Positions 59,701-64,000 of a DNA stretch of 64,000 bases are shown one piece after another. The position numbers and the translations under genes are program-made. Location: assembly GCA_013397865.1 (NCBI GenBank), contig VZTI01002652.1, positions 4,220,414 through 4,284,413 of the forward strand, read 5' to 3'. This DNA comes from Struthidea cinerea. Lineage: Eukaryota; Chordata; Aves; Passeriformes; Corcoracidae. Below the pieces are notes generated by a model. The model was not told the DNA's origin, did not search any database, and saw only the letters and a program-made list of their open reading frames with translations. The number at the start of each line of letters is the position of its first letter. Within the stretch, counting starts at the first letter, position 1.

Positions 59701-62700
59701 TGACCTGTTACTGAAAATGGGTCTATAGGCACCAACTTTACTTCTTTTGCTGGATCAGAGCTATTTGGCACCCTTAGCTGCACAGCAGACAGTGGTAGAT
59801 GAGTTTGTGTATGAATCAGGATGAATCAGGATCAGTTGTTAGGGTGGTCTGGCCAAATTAGTTTTTGCTTTGCATCACTTGGCTTGGCTGAGATAATTCA
59901 GTCAGAAGCAGACATGCCTTTCCAGAGTCTGACCCAGAGTCTTGGGGTGGTTTTAGAGGGCACTCGGGTTCTGTCATGGATTTTATATCAGCTAAATGGT
60001 CCCTTGGCTGATTTTCACAAGGTTTGCTGTTTTGTGCATCAGGCACTCTGGGATGGCTGAAAACCAGTCTTGCTACACCAGAGCTTCCAACAGCAGATAC
60101 TTTCTTCAAAGAAACTGTCTTCCTTTCCCAACGTGTACTGTTGTGCAACCTTGATGACTTTTAATAGCTTCACTCAAGAGGTAACTGAGTCTGGTTGCCA
60201 GATTCCTGTTTCCAACCCATCGAGTGTTTATGGTGAAAATTGTGATTTAAATGTAGTATTTCCTGGCTTCTATTACAGAGTGAGGAGGTTTCCTCTTTCC
60301 TCTGTTATCCACTGTGTGTTTGTAGGTTAGCAGTGGAATTCCAGGGTGACTTCATGGCCCAGGAGAACGCTTTCACTGCCCCCAACTCTGAGAGCAAAGA
60401 CACACTAAGCAACTTCTCTGAGTTCCTGCTGAGAATTTGTGACAGTCTCTGCATCCCCATGGTCATGGTAGGATTTCTTTTGAACTTGGTCTGTTCCATG
60501 GGTACCTGGAAAGGTCCTTTCAAGCACCAGGAGTGGGTTGCACAGATGTTTTTTTTGGGAAGAGGGCACGTTGAGTAAACCGAGAACAGCTGTGGCATTT
60601 GTCACTTTTCCACAGCCACATGTGGAATTTTATAGTTCATGCAAAAGGTAGTGTATGGTCTCAGAGGGTGCAGAAATTTGTAAACCTTCCACGCAGATGT
60701 CAGTGTCTTTCTTCAAACTGTGCAGTCCCAGAGCCTACCTACCATGCGTAGGTAGATGCGTAGTGTAGGCATGGCAGCTCTCGATGTTGCAGAAAATGAA
60801 GAGTGCCTGAACTGTTGTTTCCCCTTCTGCCAGTTTTTCCAAACTTGCCTGTGTCCCAGAGAGCAGCCATGTTTTGCGCCTGCAATTTCCTTTTATGCTT
60901 CTTCCCAGAAGGTACTGATGAGGCTGCCCAGTCTGCACAGCAAGGGCAGTATTAAGCTTTGTGCCTCAGTAAGGCCAGTGACATGATTTAAAAAGTAGCT
61001 GTGGAGAGTCATGAGTGCTTTAGTGCTCCATACAGGCCTGTCCCTAAGATGCTTCAAGCAGAATTGTCAAAACAGCGGGACTTTGGTTGTGGTTCCTAAT
61101 ATTTAGTAAAGTTTGTTTGTGCTTTGTGACAGGTATAGGTGTATGGATTCTTGCAGTTGTTAGGAGCTTGGAGATGTTTTGGTTGGTGTTTTCTTAACCG
61201 ATCTCTTGGCAGGCAGCTGCAGTGGCACTGCTGTTCCCCTCCCTGACAGGAGGGTGCACTGCCTGTCCAGTTTGGCAAAGCTGGAGTCCGCGTGCTATTT
61301 CTTGCTCATTGAACTTGGGTAAAAATTAATGGACTGTGAGAAAATTGTCCAGTGACCTTCAACAAGAGTGAGTTGAGTCATTCTATTCTAAACAGTTCAG
61401 GGCTGGACTCTGTAGAGAGCTCAAATGCCTGTGTTTGCCACTGCTCAGTGAAACGCTGAAGCACAGGTGTTAAGCGTTGCTGAAGTCAGCTGCACTTAAA
61501 CATATGTCCTATGTTGTATAGGACAATTAGCCATCTGACCTGCAAGAGCAGTAACTTCCAGGGCAATGTGGGCAGTAATGTCCGTCACTGTGCATTAAGG
61601 CCTAACTGGTTGCCTGCTGGAATCCAGAAGAAGTTTCTTGTCTGGTGCGATGTCTTGCAGAGTTACCAGCACAGCTCATAACACTGGCGGGGGGGAGTGT
61701 TAGTTGCATTCAAAGTGCTCTGTGAGCCCGCTCTGCTGCCAGGCATTTTGGTAAAAGAACTGCTACTCCATCTGTTTGGATTTAGAAACCTGACTTTCTG
61801 GGCAGGCAGGAGGCCGGAAGAAAACTGCTGCCTTCAGTGTTTATTGCATTGTATGCACCTGATCCATTCATCTTTCCACAGAGCTATCTGGAAAGGGCTG
61901 TCAGCCTGCCAGTGACAGAGGTTTTCATCTCAACACTCAATACCCTCTTTACAGTGGTGCCAAACATGCGGAATAAGTTCTCCAGGAAGCTGGGTATGAG
62001 GGTATTGTGGGATCACGTTCTCTGTGCTCTTAACTGATGGAACTTGCTGCTACTGCATATTACTGAGGCCATGAGCCTAACACTGAGACTTTATGTGGAG
62101 GATTCTATTACCTGTTTATATGAGTAAGAATAGAATGTTCAGCAGGATAGAAAAGTTATTTGCTCTAGCAATGATGATGGGACAGGTTTTATTTTGGATA
62201 AGACTGTTGTGTCAGCTTTATCCTTCCCTCTGGAATAATTCAGAATTGAATTGGCTGTTCCTGTAGACAGGGATTATGCTGGAATTGTTGGTGGGATTTT
62301 ACTGTGTAGAAATCCTGTTCAGTTTGTGTATGCCTTATTCTTCACACATCAGAGAGGTGATACAGACAATTCCTCTCTTCTAAACATGTGAAACTGGCAA
62401 ATCTTCACTTCTCCTCCTGATAAAACAAATGAATCTCAGATACTCCCCCTCCAATCCAAACTTGGAGTAGTTTGCTTTCTGAGAGACAGCCTAATATATG
62501 TATCCTTACTGAGATGGCCTGCCCTCTTCACCAGGCTTGTATGGAGACGTGGGGGGGTAGTTATGGGACCTGCCTACTCTTTTTCTTATCATACATGTTC
62601 TTTGCTCCTTTGACATTTCTGTCTTGCTTTCTGTCTAGCATCCTCATCCTTCATCCGACTGACACTGGAGCTGAAGGCCAGATTTTGCTCTGTACAGAGG

Positions 62701-64000
62701 TATTGTGATGTGTGCATTGTGAGTGAGTCAAAAATTTCCAGATGGGAAAGTAGATCATGCCTTATCTAATACACCTGATTAGGCAAGATGAGAGGCTGAA
62801 AGACTCCAGAATGGTTGTGTCTTACTGGAAAATGTAAATGGTTACTGACAATGGAAGAGCTGGATGTTGGAGAAGGGAGAAGCAGTTGGGTAGGGGGTGG
62901 ATGGATTTACACAGCATTGTGAGAATTCTGTGCTCTGTCGTGAGTTGCACAGATAGAGACAAAGCAGCCTGACTTTGGAGTAGTCAGATCAGTGGGTGTT
63001 TCGAAGAGAAGCACCAGTAGCATCAGTTCCATCTGAGCTCTGGCTTCCTAGGCATATACTACCACTGTTGTTGTTCCTCATGGTGGGAAAATGTATTAGA
63101 AATGGGAGGGAGGAGGATGACTTCAGTAGCAGGCATTGCAAAGGATCTCCTGTAGCAGAGGCGATGATTTCTAGGTTGAGGAGTATTTGGGGAGACTCTC
63201 TGTGGGTCTGCAGAGATCTTTTACCTCCTCTTTCCTGTATCTCATTAAAAAAGTAAACAAAACACGCAGCACTCGTAGTCCAGTTTACTGCTGTGGAACT
63301 TAAGAGTTTTGTGCCTGTAAGTGGTGTGTGGTGGGAGGGATCTAGGCCTCTGAATAGAGCTGTGTGCTGTGCCAAGGATGGTGAGTTACAGATGTCTGGT
63401 TATGTCCTGTTCTGCAAGGAAATGGTTGGAAAGAGAGCTGGAACAGAGCTGTTCTCACCCTTTTAGTTAATATTTTGGCATTCTTCAGTGTTCATCCCTG
63501 GCAATGTAATTGCTAAAAAATCTAAGTGTTGTTTACCAGTGGAATCATGTATTGTGAGCTACCCTTAAACACCTCTCATTCTCTGCAGTGTTAGGGGTCC
63601 TGTCCCTGTAGGATTCCCTGTGTAGACAAGGTGTGATGATTGTGAGAGTACCCCACTGTATTCACAGTTGGCCCAAGGTATGAACATGTTCACTGTTGTC
63701 ACTGCACACACCCACCACATCTGTGAGCTGACAGTCCGCTGGGAACTCATCATTTTCCTGGAAGCCTAGGTTGGCTCCTAGAGTCTTCTTGTGATGGGGC
63801 AGGTGCTTGTATGTGATCATTCAGTAAAATGAGGTTCTGGCAGACAGTGTGTGATATTAGAAGTAGGAAGAGGATATTTCTAGCCTTCTTTACTGTCTCT
63901 TTCTGCTCTTCTTCACAGTAATCCTGTCCTGAATCACACCTGTTCCAGCTTCCTCTGCAGCTTATGCCTGAACCTTTACTCGGCCACAGAGAAGAGGAGA
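44737..64000 (+). CDS. MEI1: Meiotic double-stranded break formation protein 1, N-terminal half (16 exons; first exon and 3' half missing)
   Basis: MEI1 is a meiosis-specific, HEAT/ARM-like helical protein required for programmed double-strand breaks at the start of recombination. Exons: 44737-44860, 47250-47300, 49187-49260, 50040-50145, 50637-50840, 52040-52170, 52679-52793, 53584-53700, 54216-54315, 56816-56950, 57494-57608, 59163-59281, 60326-60467, 61882-61993, 62639-62699 and 63919 to the edge. All are GT-AG with continuous frame, about 596 residues of the roughly 1270 in human. Segments I recognise from mammalian MEI1 include LHSVEDSGALNL, VCYLYGKLYSSPVGTE, NPLPLVLKK, AVLVHSPSRYAPAFIHADVP, FFSKCHTVYGIE, NNVELHKQGLLLF, QFLLSTLESFRNAC, CDSLCIPMVM and SSSFIRLTLELKARFCS. 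The helical character comes from repeated leucine-rich amphipathic stretches; no catalytic motif is seen or expected. The gene is next to SNU13 as in human. The first exon is not certain; see findings. Confidence 0.94.
49361..49505 (-). mobile_element. CR1 LINE 3' end, minus orientation
   Basis: In a MEI1 intron. TCACAGAATCATAGAATGGT at its left edge is the reverse complement of the CR1 octamer tail, followed by TTGGAAGGGACC, ATCATCTAGTTCCAACC and CTAGACCAGGTTGCTCAAAG. It is the best preserved CR1 copy in the window and probably the youngest. Confidence 0.93.
53563..53583 (+). promoter_or_regulatory. (TG)n tract forming the MEI1 acceptor
   Basis: The exon starting at 53584 is preceded by TGTGTGTGTGTTTGCAG instead of an ordinary C/T tract. 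The AG is at 53582-53583. Confidence 0.8.
59310..59339. other. Assembly gap (30 N) in a MEI1 intron
   Basis: Thirty N follow GGAGGGTGGGTGGG and precede GGGCTGG, 28 nt after the donor of the exon ending at 59281. The gap is intronic and no coding sequence appears to be lost. Confidence 0.97.

Noticed and set aside
1..64000. CRISPR arrays, operons, prokaryotic mobile systems or tRNA/rRNA genes
   Set aside because: No spaced direct repeats, no bacterial gene structure and no cloverleaf with boxes A and B was seen; the window is ordinary vertebrate genic DNA.

Overview
The window is vertebrate nuclear DNA, almost certainly from a bird. Genes are split into many short exons with GT-AG introns, three GC-rich CpG-island promoters stand out against AT-richer introns, and the dispersed repeats are CR1 LINE fragments of the kind that dominates bird genomes (turtles and crocodilians carry CR1 too, so 'sauropsid' is the cautious wording). 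The gene order PMM1 - DESI1 - XRCC6 - SNU13 - MEI1 matches human 22q13.2, and the introns are short for these genes, which also fits a bird.

Layout, left to right. Positions 1835-6478 (minus) hold the 5' part of PMM1 (phosphomannomutase 1); its last exons lie left of the window and its first exon is broken by a run of N. About 6.6-8 kb is intergenic. About 8.0-26.3 kb (minus) is DESI1 (desumoylating isopeptidase 1), with six coding exons including one of 22 nt, a probably long 3'UTR and a 9-kb first intron with two CR1 copies. A bidirectional CpG-island promoter (26332-26887) separates DESI1 from XRCC6. Positions 26888-39193 (plus) hold the complete 12-exon coding region of XRCC6 (Ku70), 614 codons by my splice model. 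Positions 42509-44287 (minus) hold complete SNU13 (15.5K/NHP2L1), 128 codons, tail-to-tail with XRCC6. A second divergent promoter lies at about 44.29-44.73 kb. From 44737 to the right edge (plus) are 16 exons, about 596 codons, of MEI1, whose first exon is unresolved and whose C-terminal half lies to the right.

The genes are neighbours by descent and do not form a pathway: mannose-1-phosphate supply (PMM1), SUMO removal (DESI1), double-strand-break end binding (XRCC6), spliceosome and snoRNP RNA binding (SNU13), and meiotic break formation (MEI1). Each exon junction I report was checked for GT/AG and for reading-frame continuity by hand.

I found no undescribed biological system. The most useful second looks are: three assembly gaps that sit in G-rich sequence and damage PMM1 exon 1 and probably MEI1 exon 1; regularly spaced CCAAT boxes in the DESI1/XRCC6 promoter; an 11-G run at the start of XRCC6; two retroviral-LTR-like blocks; and a 1.5-kb unexplained block in DESI1 intron 1.
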